A stretch of 64,000 nt of DNA from Okapia johnstoni (Eukaryota > Chordata > Mammalia > Artiodactyla > Giraffidae). Location: positions 57,836,730 to 57,900,729 of the forward strand of contig CM044317.1 of NCBI GenBank assembly GCA_024291935.2, read 5' to 3'. A model generated the notes under the pieces. It did no database searches, was not told the DNA's origin, and saw only the letters and a program-made list of their open reading frames with translations. Positions 46,946-59,222 of the stretch are shown in pieces (position 1 is the first letter of the stretch; each line of letters starts with the position of its first letter). A program made the translations under genes and the position numbers.

Positions 46946-49716
46946 GGTAAGCTCTAATGCAGTCCTGTTACTCATATTATTATCAACATGATTATGACTG
47001 AAAATAATTTCTCATTAACCAGCCTGGATCATTTAGGGATACTCTGTGTAATAAAGTCTTATGATTAATATAAGCAGAAACCTCAGATTCAATATTTCTA
47101 ATCACATTCTGGAAAAATTCGGATGCATAGTTACAGCAATAAGCACTCAGCCAAAAGAAGACAGTTAATCATTCCAAATAATGATGAAACCAGGTGATAT
47201 TTTTCCCTGACAGACTGGGCTTCTCATGCACATGCTTTTGCTGATGCAGCTGCTTCTCACTTGATGCTCTAGAAAGGTTTTTTGATTTACAGTTTGAAGT
47301 TAAAATTACCAGAAAGTTTTAAAAGCAGTATGAAAGCCGTGTGCATCTTACTGTCACCATCTTAAGACTCTGCCTTTCATTTTTGCCTGCATTTTTGCCT
47401 GAGTGACTGGAATCTAGGTGTGGTTAAAGATAAGAAAAATAACCGCTTAAAATGGAAAACATCACAAAACTACATGAGATATTTTAAAGTCATGAAGTGA
47501 AAACAAAACAACAAAACCGCTTTGGTTTCTACAGTCACTTTCAGGAAAAGTAAGTGAAGGAGGCAAGGCAAACACACTGACATTTTTTAGTGTGTCTTTC
47601 CTATTTGTTTTCCCTGCCACAGATACATCCTATTTATCAGGGTCTGTACACATGCTGAAAAATGAAAACAGACCTTGTCTGCTGCAGGCCAGAACCGAGG
47701 TTTCCTTTTATCTGGCACCACGTAGCTCCTAGAAGCATGTTCCTAATGGAAGCAATCATTCACCAATGGCTTTAGATTTTGTTGTTTTTGTTTTAAAGCA
47801 TTCACCCAAAAAAAATCTTTATGAAAGAATATCAGTATCTTTTAAATTTTCAACAAGGGACTTTTTTTAAAAAAGGGGAAAATACATACATGGCAATTCT
47901 GAGCCAGATCACTTTCATTATTTATGGGGTTTTCTTTCTCCATTTTTTTATTGTGGTAAAATGCACATAACATAAAATTACCACCTTAATCATTTTTACA
48001 TGTCATTATTAGTGTTTTCAATAAAAATAATGGCCCTAGGAATATAAAAAAAAAATCCTTTAAAACATTTTTCCTTTTTAGGAATCTCTGTAAATATTTC
48101 TTCTGTGTGAGAAGCAGTGTTATAAGAGGCATGATATTTTATCTACAGCATAAAGGTTTGCCCACTGCAGCTCCCATGGAGTGAAACAATTCAGGTGTTT
48201 ACCTGGTAGACATTTTTCATACAGTATGTGGCATAGATAAATTATATCCACAGATCACTTTTTGAAGTCTCATTTTATCCTCACATTTACCAAATCTTCG
48301 GCTAAAATAATATCAAAAAAAGAAAAATGGCTTTGCGTTTCACCTCTAGATACTCAGTCTTTTCTTTGAAGAATGGGGGTGGAGGACCAGGGTATAAAAA
48401 GCATGAAGGGGGAGCAGTAAGACTCCTAAATGAATGCAAAGAATGAGCAGTTAGCTCTTTGAATAATCTAAAGTTGACATGTCAAAGGGTCAAGGCAATA
48501 ATCTTCAGCCACAAAAAAAAAAAAAAAAAAAAAAGTCTATGAAGGTAACAAACAGCAAAAACAAAATAAAATTCTGAAAAATGCTCTCACTTCTTTGGGT
48601 TCTGTTCAAAGACTTTTATCCCCAAACTCCTATATGTGTTTCATTAAGGCTCCTAACTATTCAGGCTGGTTACTCTCAATGGCAAAACAAAAATACAAAC
48701 ACAAAATTCAAAGCACATGTTAAAAGAACACCAAATTGTTTGAAGTTGTTCTTGAAGAAGCTCCTGCTGTCCAATTAAAGAAAGTTTTTGTTTTCTGTTT
48801 TTTGGATTTTTTTAAAAGAGGAAGCTGAAGAAGAGGGGGAAGGGAAGGAAAAAGAACAATGCAGAGGAAATCTTTCTATTAAAGATCAAGCAGCCAATTC
48901 AGGTTTAAAATTGAATTCCATATATATACTGTGTCTCGGGAACACCCATTCTGGCATGTCCTAAATTACATGCCATCTCTGGGGATAATAAGCCAAGGGA
49001 GGCCAAGCCCAAGAAGGGTTGGCAATCAAACGCAAGACAACTACACTCAGGAGAATTTCTCTAGCATCTACCTACAGAATGCAGTTGGTCACATTTACTA
49101 AAAACTGCTTTCAAAAAACACAGTTCAAAGATTAAGTTTCCTTTTGCTATCCATTCACAAAAAAATATTTGTAGAGATTTGACATCTTTTGATATAATTG
49201 TATCAGTTGCAATACACATAATGTCCATTCAATTTTATAAAGTACATTCTAATCAAAGCTACACATATTTTCTGACCTTTAAGAGCCTGGAGACCCAAAA
49301 TTATTGTTACAACAGTGAGAAACATGATACACAAGCAATCTCTTATCAAACATAAACCTGGCTCTGATTACTTTCTGTATTTGAAGCCGATATAAGTAGT
49401 TTGCTCTGCCTGAAAATTTAAAATCAATTGCCAAATGAAAATGGTACTCTTGAGCCCGCCATCAGAGTTAGTTTCTTATTCTCCTTGCTGAGTCTTGGTC
49501 AAAACCTTAAGCATTACTCAACAGCAACTAAAACTTTGAAATCAATTTAAATATCTCTATCCTTGCCAAAACTTTGTATCTACAGAGCTGACTCTATAAA
49601 TAATGATGAGGTTAAAACTGAACCTTCAACTATCCAATCCTTGATTTGCATTAAAAAAAAAAAAACAGCTTATGAGTTTGTTCCCTTTAACTATGAAATC
49701 AAATGAAAAATCTGAC
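46946..49716. other. METTL24 intron next to the exon donor, unassigned
   Basis: An A22 tract lies at 48513-48534 without clear element sequence beside it. No other exon found. Repeat density is unusually low here. Confidence 0.5.
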
Positions 49717-49945
49717 CTTGTGATGCCCAAATTCATTCAAAATAGTTCCCAGTTTTCTGGTGTTGCTATATGGTTTTTGGGCAGCAACAGCTGGATGGGG
49801 GTCCCGCCAGTCGATGGACAAACGGTGATACCAAAGACGCTCACTTTCCAGAACATGAGCTGATTTAACACTAGGATCAAAACGATGCACTTCACATCCA
49901 TTGTTGGCCATGCCAACCTCAAAATGGGTATCATCACTTCCTAGG
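49717..49945 (-). CDS. METTL24: METTL24 internal coding exon (SAM-binding core)
   Basis: On the minus strand a 229-nt exon follows a strong acceptor (CTTTCTTTACAG, AG at 49947-49946) and ends at CAAG before a GTCAGA donor (49716-49711). Its first base completes the glycine codon left open by the exon at 59083-59222, giving YSLGLGSDD across the junction. The next 76 codons are uninterrupted. They carry the glycine-rich SAM motif ([10 protein letters not shown]), the acidic FDPSV loop after CEVHR, then RLSIDWRDP and end [10 protein letters not shown] in phase 0. This layout fits the N-terminal half of the methyltransferase fold of METTL24. The rest of the catalytic domain must lie in a further exon, which I did not find at lower coordinates, implying an intron longer than about 49 kb. 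The donor has C at +3, a mild departure from consensus. Confidence 0.95.
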
Positions 49946-49953
49946 CTGTAAAG

Positions 49954-51289
49954 AAAGAGGATAGAAATCAATAACAAAAAAATATAACGGAGAAAAAGTG
50001 TTAACTAACAAAAATGGTAGTGCCAAGGTCAATTTTCTTAGCCATATCAAGCCTTCTCCTGTTTTAGAACATGGCTGGTTATATACATTCAATAAACCTT
50101 CCTTCACAAAAAGCATTAAAGCTAAAAGCTTCTGCATAAAAGAAAGGAGAGAAATTAGGTGCTAAATGCAGACTAGAGAATCACATGTTCAAACATGTAG
50201 AACCATATCAAATTGATTTTTTTTAAGATATAAGCTATAGTATCAATGAAACAAAGACTATCTAGTTGTCTCAGAAGATATTCTCAGAATATGTCAAAAA
50301 TAAAAAGTCTAAGCATCAGTTCCCTTAGGGAGAGGAGCATTCTGCTAACGAGGTAATTTGTTTTCCTTGTAATGACCATGGTGCTGTGCATGCAGTACGA
50401 CTTAAAACAACAGCTGCTTTCTTTAGAAATAGGGTGCATTTTAAATAGCACAGTTAAAGAAAAAAGGCAGACGTATGTGGTTCCACTGAGTCTGGTACTC
50501 AAGAAGCAAAAGAGGTATATCACCTAAATTCACATAAGCGAGGGGAAGAAATTAGGAATTAATTGTACTTAAGTACCCAGTTAAGTAACACATTGCAGAA
50601 TATTCATATACTTACAAATTTCTAATTTACTGAGAAATATTTCTTACTTAGTGATGTAAGATTCATAGCTTTGATTAAAGCATCATTTTGAATGAAAAAC
50701 ATTAAATTAACCAAAAGAGGATGATTTTTTTAACAGTGAGTATGACTTTTCTGCCCAAATACTATATTTAGATGTGATTAAAGATACCAAAATCCCCGAG
50801 TATCTATAATTGGCCAATGTTGAACCCAGTGCAGAAATGCATCCTTCTCTTAGACTCTACTATTTTAGACTATTTTATCATTTGGAAATATATAAGCTCA
50901 TTAGATGACAATTTAGTTAACTGAAATAAGTCTTCAGTACAGAGATCTTCCACCTAGACACTCTTAATATTCTATTTGCCTTGTTCTTTCTTTCCCTTCA
51001 TTCCCATTACATTGCTTCCTTCTCACTGGACCCATGTCATATCAGCCCTCTGCTATTCTTCAGCTCTAATTCGCTTGACACTTTTGGCTAGAAAAAGATT
51101 CAGCACTCTTCTCACAAACACTCCCATTCCTTCTACCCAAGAGATCCTGTTTCCTATATTGAACCTCCTACTGAGCCCATACAGCTCAGAACACCATAAT
51201 CTCTACCTGAGTTTTTCCCAGTTTGTTCATGATGTAATCTGAGGTTGCAGGTTGACTTGCTGGGCCTAACTCTTCAGCCCTTCATCCCC
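49954..51289. other. Intron DNA, unassigned
   Basis: No named repeat recognised. 50950-51250 is pyrimidine-rich and might be an old L2-like fragment. Confidence 0.4.
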
Positions 51290-51715
51290 ACTACTGCCAT
51301 GCTCATCATGGATGGAGTGTCCTTTCTTGCCCCTGGATTTTTTGGCTTGACTTTGTGACTTGCATTTTAGAAGAAAGGGACATGATGCTAGTCCTGATCC
51401 TAGGCTTTGAGCACTTTAGTTTACTCTCTTGTACCATTATTGTGATTAAAAAACATATCCTGGATAGTTTGCTGGGCTCAGAAAAGAAACTAAAAACAAG
51501 AAGCAGAGCTGTCCCAGACAATCCACTGACCTTCTATGAAACACAGAGCTGCCCTTAGCTGTCTCAGCCTGAAGTAGAGTGTCTCAGCTGAACCTAATCT
51601 GGATCAATTGAAATTCAACTGATCTGCGGACATACAAGCAATAATAAATAATGGTTTTAAGCTACTGAGTTTTAGAGAGACTTGTTACGTAGCAATAGCT
51701 AACTGACAAACCTGG
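51290..51715 (+). mobile_element. MLT1-type LTR
   Basis: TTGGCTTGACTTTGTGACTT, the GGTTTTAAGCTACTGAGTTT block and the terminal GTAGCAATAGCTAACTGACA are MLT1 landmarks in plus orientation. Confidence 0.78.
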
Positions 51716-51745
51716 CATTAAATGTAAATCCAAGAGTTGCAATAG

Positions 51746-52055
51746 TGAAAGTGAAAGTCACTCAGTCATGTCCAACTCTTTAGGAACCCATGGACTATAC
51801 AGCTGATGGAATTCTCCAGGCCAGAATACTGGAGTGGGTAGCCTTTCCCTTCTCCAGGGGATCTTCCCAACCCAGGGATCAAACCCAGGTCTTCCACATT
51901 GCAGGCAAATTCTTTACCAGCTGAGCCACAAGGGAACCTCAAGAATACTGGCGTGGGTAGCCTATCCCTGCTCCAGAGGATCTTCTTGACCCAGGAATTG
52001 AACCAGGGTCTCCTGCATTGCAGGCGGATTCTTTACCAACTGAGCTATTAGGGAA
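51746..52055 (-). mobile_element. Bov-tA SINE with internally duplicated tRNA half
   Basis: One complete Bov-tA (51746-51935) is joined directly to a second tRNA-half-plus-middle segment (51936-52055). The ends are bounded by GCAATAG (51739-51745 and 52056-52062). The single flanking duplication implies one insertion of a partly dimeric SINE. Confidence 0.8.
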
Positions 52056-52062
52056 GCAATAG

Positions 52063-54614
52063 ATATTGCAAAGCATTTTTTGGTAGTCAGATTTGTTTCT
52101 ATATAGATCAGAATGTTATAGAAATCACCTGTCCCAAAAGATTTTTCACATAATTGAATTTATCAAAATTTAGATGAGCAAACTTGTGTTTTCATGGAAA
52201 TATGGAACTCAACAGAAAAATGGAAGTTTGGTAGCTTTACTAAGAGGTAAAAACACTAGTCAAAAAAGTATTCATTAAATATAATTTGTATATAAATTTT
52301 CTAGAGTAAAGAAATGTGAATGATTTGTTTGTTTGGATTTTCAGAATATCATTTCAAGGAAAGATCTTCTGCTGTAAAACATGTATATATTTGAATCAAG
52401 CCCTCAAAAAATTTTAAGAATTAACCATATACAGTTGTATAACTAATTTTTAGTAAGCATTATACATTGATATGTTTTCAATTTAAACTCATTCCTTATA
52501 GTTAAAAAAATAACAAATGCACTCTAAAAAGTTCAAGTTGTGTATAAATATATAAAACAAAAAGTAAAAGTTTCCTACCACTAGAATTTTAGCCATCAAT
52601 TTCCAGAGATAATCACTTAGCAATTTTTTGTGTATCCTTCCAAAAATTTTCTACACATGTACAAGGATTCTCTGTTAGAAATATCATAAGTACACATATA
52701 CATATATAACTTAGTTATTAGATGATGAGAAACTATTTGGGTGATATACTAAATAACATGAAACTACTGAAATTTGCACATTTTTTTGTTATGCTATTTT
52801 TACTGAATAAAATCCACTCAATTTAAATATATAATATGCACGGTATCAGAAAGTAATAAACTACTTTTATTTAATCAATGCTTGTAATTCTTATTTTCCT
52901 TTATTCAAAACGGTACTTCTTCACACTTAGTTTAAATTAGTCAAGTTTGTGGCAGGAGTAAAAAGCAAAAGGAAGAAAAAATTTGATATACATAGGTGTT
53001 GCAAAAAGTGGCCCAAAGAGGTAAATTCAAGACTCAAATTCAATCCAGGCAGTTCCAAAGCATGTGCTCTTTACACTCTACCTCACTGCAAATAAGTGCA
53101 GGACACAGAATTATGGAAGGAATATTTGTGAACTTGGAGATCTACAAAATTGTCGGCTACTAGACAATAAAGCTCCATAAAGTAAAGGACTGTGTCATGC
53201 TTGCTTATTTCTGAATCCTTAGTGCTGAGGGGATAGATGAATGATGACAGACAAATCTACAAAATGCTGCACTAAGTGAAAGAAAACTACTAGGTAGGGC
53301 CTGGAATTGCCAGAACATACAGTCCAATATCCAACATGACATGGGATGGGCTATATTTCATTGACATATTCATGTACATTAACAAATATTTAACACTTTA
53401 TATTTTCAAGACACTACACTAGACATCAGAGACAGATAGATTAACCTGATGCCTGATCTGAAGAAATTCATAAGTAGTAAAGAAGAAATATTTTTGAACA
53501 AATATCTATAATAAACTAAAATAAAATTATTATTTATACCAAAAATGTATTTCATCTATAAGGAAACTATTTTCTGCTCTTATTTAACTGAAAAGAGAAT
53601 TCACTGTGGAAAAATTTTACTTTATAGAAATTTTTTAAATATATATTTTATGTATATATTATAAATACAGATCATGATCGTATGGCTTCTACCTTAAAGT
53701 TTAAGATAGTTGTTCCAGTTCCTGCCATCGTAACTGCATTCCAGCAATCAGGAAAAGTAAAAGAGGAGGTGAAAGTCACATCCCTTCTTCCTCATGGCAT
53801 GGCCTAGAAATTGTACCTATCACGTGCACTCATATCATATTGCTAAAAGCTAGTCACATGGCCCCTTGCAGCTGCAAGAAAGTCTAGAATACACAATCTT
53901 TGGCAAGGTGACTGTGTGCCCTGCTAAACTTAGGAGTTCTGTTACCAAAGAAGAATGAAAGAATGAATATTGGTGGACAACTAGAAATTCCTGCTACAAG
54001 CCATTTTTGAAACAGGTAAGCTGTCAATACATATATTCAAAGATAAAAGCCTTCACTAACACTGTAACCTATCCCTCTATATGGAGGAGAGAATAAATTA
54101 TATAACTCATGCTTATATTAACAAATATTAATATTATTCTATATATGTTGACATAAAGGTTTGAGATCATAAAAAACTCTTCAGCACAGAAGGGTTGTTA
54201 AATCTGAGGGATTTGTTGAAGAAACAGGAAAGTAGGAAGGGGCAAATTATAGGGCTAAACACCCAAAGGTAACAGAATACCAGAGTAACCATCTTGGCCC
54301 TCCTCTCCTGATGTCTCAGAGAGCAACAACCAGGATCCCTAAGTGCAGTTGCGTGGGTTGTACACTAAACAACTCTAGGGGCTCCACTCCTAGTCATCAT
54401 AATGATTACCCAACAGATGGTAGTAAAAGTTCTTGAGGGAGGAGATGCCTTTTCTAACATGCGTAAAAGTGTCCCTTGGACTAGCTACAGTACTGGCAAT
54501 TGCATGCCCTTTGATGCTACTGAAGGGTAGAAGGGATGTACGTGGCACTTTAAAATCCTTGATTATTCTTTATTAAAAATATTTCTAGGAGTATTAGGGT
54601 AACTGTCCTTTATG
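52063..54614. other. AT-rich intron DNA with faint old repeats
   Basis: 53170-53240 resembles an L2 tail (AAAGTAAAGGACTGTGTCAT). 53700-54000 resembles dispersed repeat sequence (GGTGGACAACTAGAAATTCC) whose family I cannot name. No exon. Confidence 0.4.
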
Positions 54615-55345
54615 TTCCCTAAGATGCAAAACTCAGAGTATAAACACATGAAGAGGTACTCAATATCATTAACTAGTAGGGAGAAACAAAATAAAACTAT
54701 AATGAGATACCGTTTCACAGCTACTAGGATGGCTATACACAAAAAGACCAATAATAGTAAGTGTTGATGACAATATGGAGAAATTGGAACCATCATACAC
54801 TGCTGGTGTGAACATAAAACGGTATATAACCAAGAGATATGAATACATATGTCCACACACAAAAATCCACACATGAACATTCACAGCAACATCACTCTTA
54901 GTAGCCAAAAGGTGGAAAAAACCCAAATGTCTATCAGCTGATCAATGAACAAATAAAATGTGGTATATCCATATAGTGCAATATTATTTGGCAGTAAAAA
55001 GGAGTGAAGTACAGATACATGTAATAACATGGATGAAACTTGAAAGTATTATGCTAAATGAAAAAATCAGTCAAAACACCACATATTAAATGCTTCCATT
55101 TATATGAAATGTCCAGAATAGGTGAAACTATAAAGACAGAAAATAGATTAATGGTTGTCTAGAAGTGGGAGATGAAAAGAAGGAAGTGGGTATGAGGAAA
55201 TTGGGAGTGACCACTACTGAGTACAGGCCTTTCTTTCTTGGGGTGATGATAATGTTCTAAAATTGACTGCAGTGACTAAAAACCATTGAATCATACTCTA
55301 AACAGATGAATTGTGTGGTATGTGAATTATATCTCAATTTAAAGC
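54615..55345 (+). mobile_element. Old L1 LINE 3' end
   Basis: AAACTATAATGAGATACCGT, CTACTAGGATGGCTATA, GAACATTCACAGCAACATCA, GATGAAACTTGAAAGTATTA and the AATTGTGTGGTATGTGAATT tail follow L1MB/MC order in plus orientation. Confidence 0.88.
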
Positions 55346-55553
55346 TGTTTATAAAACTAAAAAAAATAAAATCAGACCATATATAAGGAAAGTTTTTAAC
55401 TCCCATCATTGAAGACAGAAAGGTTGGAAGACGTAAGACAATTTGCATTTTCCCCAGGAGTATCAGTCATCCTTTCCTCATTCCAGCAGGAACCAGAGAA
55501 TCTGGCCAAATAATCACCTAGATCTGTAAACTGCCAACTACTAGAGAGAAAGT

Positions 55554-55750
55554 AAGTGTGTGTGCTCAGTTGCTAAGTCGTGTCTGACTTTGCAACCCTA
55601 TGGACTGTGGCATGCCAGGCTCTTCTGTCCATGGGTTTCTCCAGGCAAGAATATTGGAGTGGGTTGCCATGCACTCCTCCAGGGGATCTTCCCAACCCAG
55701 GGATCAAACCTGCGTCTCCTGCATTGCAGGAGGATTCTTTTATCACTCTC
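55554..55750 (-). mobile_element. Bov-tA SINE with 11-bp TSD
   Basis: Minus strand with a GTGTGTGCTC tail. AGAGAGAAAGT (55543-55553 and 55751-55761) flanks it perfectly. Confidence 0.93.
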
Positions 55751-55761
55751 AGAGAGAAAGT

Positions 55762-58700
55762 TTTCCAAAGCATAAATGACAATGAATAGTGGATAAAAAA
55801 AATTTATAATTATTCATTTTTATTAAATAACATTGCATAAAATGCCAAGATTTCATCTAAAATATATATTCGTAACAGAAATGGTATCATCCCTAAGCAG
55901 AGGGGAAAACTGATTCTTGAAGTACATGTTTAAAGTATAGATAATACATATGTTGCATGAATAGATATAGTGTATAGTATTAAAATTTCATGGGGAGGAT
56001 GATTAGGGAAAAAATTGTCTAAAAAGAGTCCTTGGGACTATAATTTTCTAATTCCTCATTCATATAAAAAATGATCTCTTACTGTGTTAATTAAACTATT
56101 CTATTAAAAGATAGAAATTTTGGCTGCGGAGCTCAGTCATTCCTCTTGAAAGGCTCAGGGTAACCAGGAGCCCCAGATTTTCTGCCTAAGATATTGGCTC
56201 TTGTTGCCTAAACCACATATCAAATTTTCTTGTCTCATGCTGAGAATTTATGTCTTAAAACCAAATGGTACACCATGTCAGAAAACTAAAGAAGAGGCAA
56301 AAAAGATTTATCTACGTATTATCCCTTCTCAAGTTTTGTCCTCTACTCCCACTCCTACCCCTGAAATATAACCTTTGATAAAAAGGATTAGAAGTGATTT
56401 TTCCCAATTCACTTTAGCTACCATCTTCATTCCCACCCCATCTCCCCACCATCACCCCTCCACCTCATACACAAGAAGACTTGCAGGGCAGACCCCATCT
56501 GAAGTCAAGCAATAAACAATATTATCACATGACCTCACAGCCTCTTCTCACTTAACTTCTCTTTCCCCTTCTCCATACATAACCTTCCTTTTCAGTGCCT
56601 TCCCCTATCTTAATTGGTCTATTCTATCCTTTTTCAAAACTAAAATGAATTTGCTTTAAATTTTCAACTGAACTTGACTCAGAGTATACTCCTAGAAAAG
56701 TTCTTTTACATTAACTGCAGAATAAGAAGCTTTGATTCCTAGTAAAGAAATTTCAGACATCAGAGAGAATGTAGAGGTGATAATGCCTTCATTTCTTGGA
56801 GGTGGAAGAAAAGGTAAGACATAGATCAGAGGAGGGTATTCAGCCTCTGCCTTCTGATCAGTATGTTCTGAGATCCTTTCTTCCTCTCACTCCTAGAAGG
56901 TCACCTCCAGCTGCAGCTTCATTCATTATGCTCAGTTAGGATAGGAATGGCTAAGCACAGCAGTGGCTTGGATGGTCTGCTGCCGCAGCCCTGGGGCTTA
57001 GAGCTTGGGCCTGAATGTAGGACCTCCATGACCCACTTGCCTCCTGCCCAGCCCATCTATCTCACAACTCTCCCAACACTCCCAAATGTTTCTGCTTCAT
57101 TTCAGAACCACCACTTGTGGCCTGGGTCTCTTTCTTCCCTCAGCATCAACTGAGATGTTGTCAGTTGGCTATTTACATTCCCCTGAAGCAAACGATTCAC
57201 CTGAGAAGATTCTCAATCCTGAGTAATAGTACAATCAACGTAAACACCCATAATCCAAAGCATTCTTTTTTAGGGCATAAGAAATATTTTCTTTAATTTC
57301 CAGTTTTCAATTAAAGCATTGTTAGGTTTTGAATCAAATGTTGGCCCTTAAAACCAATCCATTTCTTTTCCCAGTAGAATTCAACTGTTCCTATCTGCTC
57401 TTTACAAAGTTGATTTTGAATAGTGAACATTTAAATGAAAATAAGAAACTACTTTTTATATGTAATAATCTGAAATCTTACAGCAGAACGACTTTATCTA
57501 ATGGCTTTGAAGTATAAGAAAAGCAAAAAGGAACTTGAAAAATTTCCCCCAAAACAGCTTTCCCAGTTTTGTTTTACTCAGTTATATGCTTTAAATGAAA
57601 TTATTCCAGGGTGTAAAATATTAAGCAAAACATAAAGGCAGTTTGGAGCAAGAAAATAGGACCAAGCTGAGATCTCTAATTTGCATGTAGAACTATGCAA
57701 TTATTTTTATGACCTACTTTCATACATTTTTAATATGATATAAAATAAACTCTACTGTCACAACTTCCCATTCTTTCTCCAATCTTGCAGCATAGCTGGT
57801 GGGCTCCAAGAAAAAAAGAGCTCTGTTCTAATCAACTAGCTAAGCAATTAATTTCCTAATCTTCAGCCTCCTAGTTTAATTCATGGCAGAATCAGCTTCC
57901 CTCTTAAGTCTTCTTACCTCAGGCAATGTTTATGTAGCAAATATATATTGAGTGCCTACTGTGTACCTCGCTTCACTGATATACACCATGGCTCTTCATT
58001 TAACCCATAAAAGAATGTTTCCATTATCCTGAAACTCTTATTTGAAACCTCTGTTTTTTAAATCCACAATGACTGCAACTAGGAACTCTTGCATGGTAAA
58101 GTTTGACAGCAATCATGATCCTCTATGCAATTAGCACCTTTGGGTGAGCCTCTGTATCACCCAAACGTTGGCTCTGAACCCTCATTATCTAAGAATCTGG
58201 TTGGCAGTTGTCACTCATGAGCCTGAACGTAAACTACAGCGGAGATGAAACCTATCGGTGAGGAACAGACATGACACTTGTGAGGGTCCCCAGTATTTTG
58301 TAAAGGACTCCAGGGATCTTGCCTGAGAAACTAACCACACAGCTTCTAGAGTCAACACAACAGGGTATTCCAAACAAAAATAACCCTCTCCTGCCTTTTA
58401 TTTTTTGTGAGACATATATAATTTGTAAATTTTCAGGACTGTTTATATGAATACTGATGCACTGAGTCAAATAGTCTCATTATTTATACACACCCTTTCA
58501 CAACAAGCCCTCCAAATCTATTTGAACATTTACGTCATTTTCAGCCTGAATAACTGAATATCAGTATTTCCCACAGTTTTGACAAAACCTTGTTATTTTC
58601 ACACGTGCTCCCTCTTTTATGTATTTTTTTAGTCTGTAAGTATACACATATTTACCATTGGCATAAAACAAAAAAATCCAACAGAGGCCATTTGTCCTGG

Positions 58701-59076
58701 GTCACTCATCATAACTGTGTATGAAATTTCTAATATACTCACTGTTGTTTTTTTTTCTAGGGGCATTCTTAATATTTTTCTGTTTCTAATAAGAATGCTC
58801 TAATACTAGCTGAGAATCACTGGCTTCACCAAGGAGATCATCATTAGGCTGAAAATGGAAGTTGTCAATTTACTACCAACAGAACAGGAGAGAAAGTGGC
58901 CTTGGCCATTGGTGCTCTGCACGTGCCTAAGGTTGCATAACAGACAGAGGAGTCTGAAATGATGGCAGGAGAAGAAGCAGAGCACCTGTTAAACCCTGCA
59001 ACCATTAATAATTTGTCTTGCTGAAAAAACCTTGTCTGCCTACAGAAGCATTTTTTGTTTTTTGGCTGTAAAATGT
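55762..59076. other. Intron DNA, largely unassigned
   Basis: Apart from the MIR at 57925-58060 I recognise no repeat or exon. Confidence 0.45.
57925..58060 (-). mobile_element. MIR SINE
   Basis: TTGAGTGCCTACTGTGTACC is the hallmark complement-strand MIR/L2-type segment, followed by a diverged tail. Confidence 0.65.
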
Positions 59077-59082
59077 ACTTAC

Positions 59083-59222
59083 CCTAACGAATAGAGGCGG
59101 CACTGCTTGTTGCGGATTTGATGAACTAAGCCAAACCTGTCATCAAGACAGACCGGCCAGGGCTTTTTTGTAGGGCTGGAGTCAGTAGCCAGGCTGTCTG
59201 TGCTCATGTGATCACACACAAT
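59083..59222 (-). CDS. METTL24: METTL24 internal coding exon (upstream of the two seen)
   Basis: On the minus strand a 140-nt exon is bounded by a pyrimidine-rich acceptor ending TTACAG (AG at 59224-59223) and a consensus GTAAGT donor (59082-59077). It opens in phase 0 with [17 protein letters not shown], continues [21 protein letters not shown] and ends QCRLYSLG, the last glycine codon split after two bases. I recognise this as METTL24, a putative SAM-dependent methyltransferase of the Methyltransf_22 type, thought to be secreted or lumenal, with unknown substrate. The exon leads into motif I of the SAM-binding fold, which continues in the exon at 49717-49945. 140 nt is not a multiple of three, so skipping this exon would shift the frame. 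Identification is from memory of the family; splice sites and frame are read directly. Confidence 0.93.

Larger units (their letters stand above)
49946..59082 (-). other. METTL24: METTL24 intron between the two recognised exons
   Basis: This 9,137-bp intron joins a phase-2 donor to its matching acceptor. It holds an MLT1 LTR, two Bov-tA insertions, an old L1 3' end and a MIR, but no BovB, although the flanking DNA on both sides is full of them. Extent follows directly from the two splice sites. Confidence 0.9.

Noticed and set aside
48513..48534. A22 tract as the tail of a retrocopy
   Set aside because: No gene-like or element-like sequence precedes it and no flanking duplication was seen.
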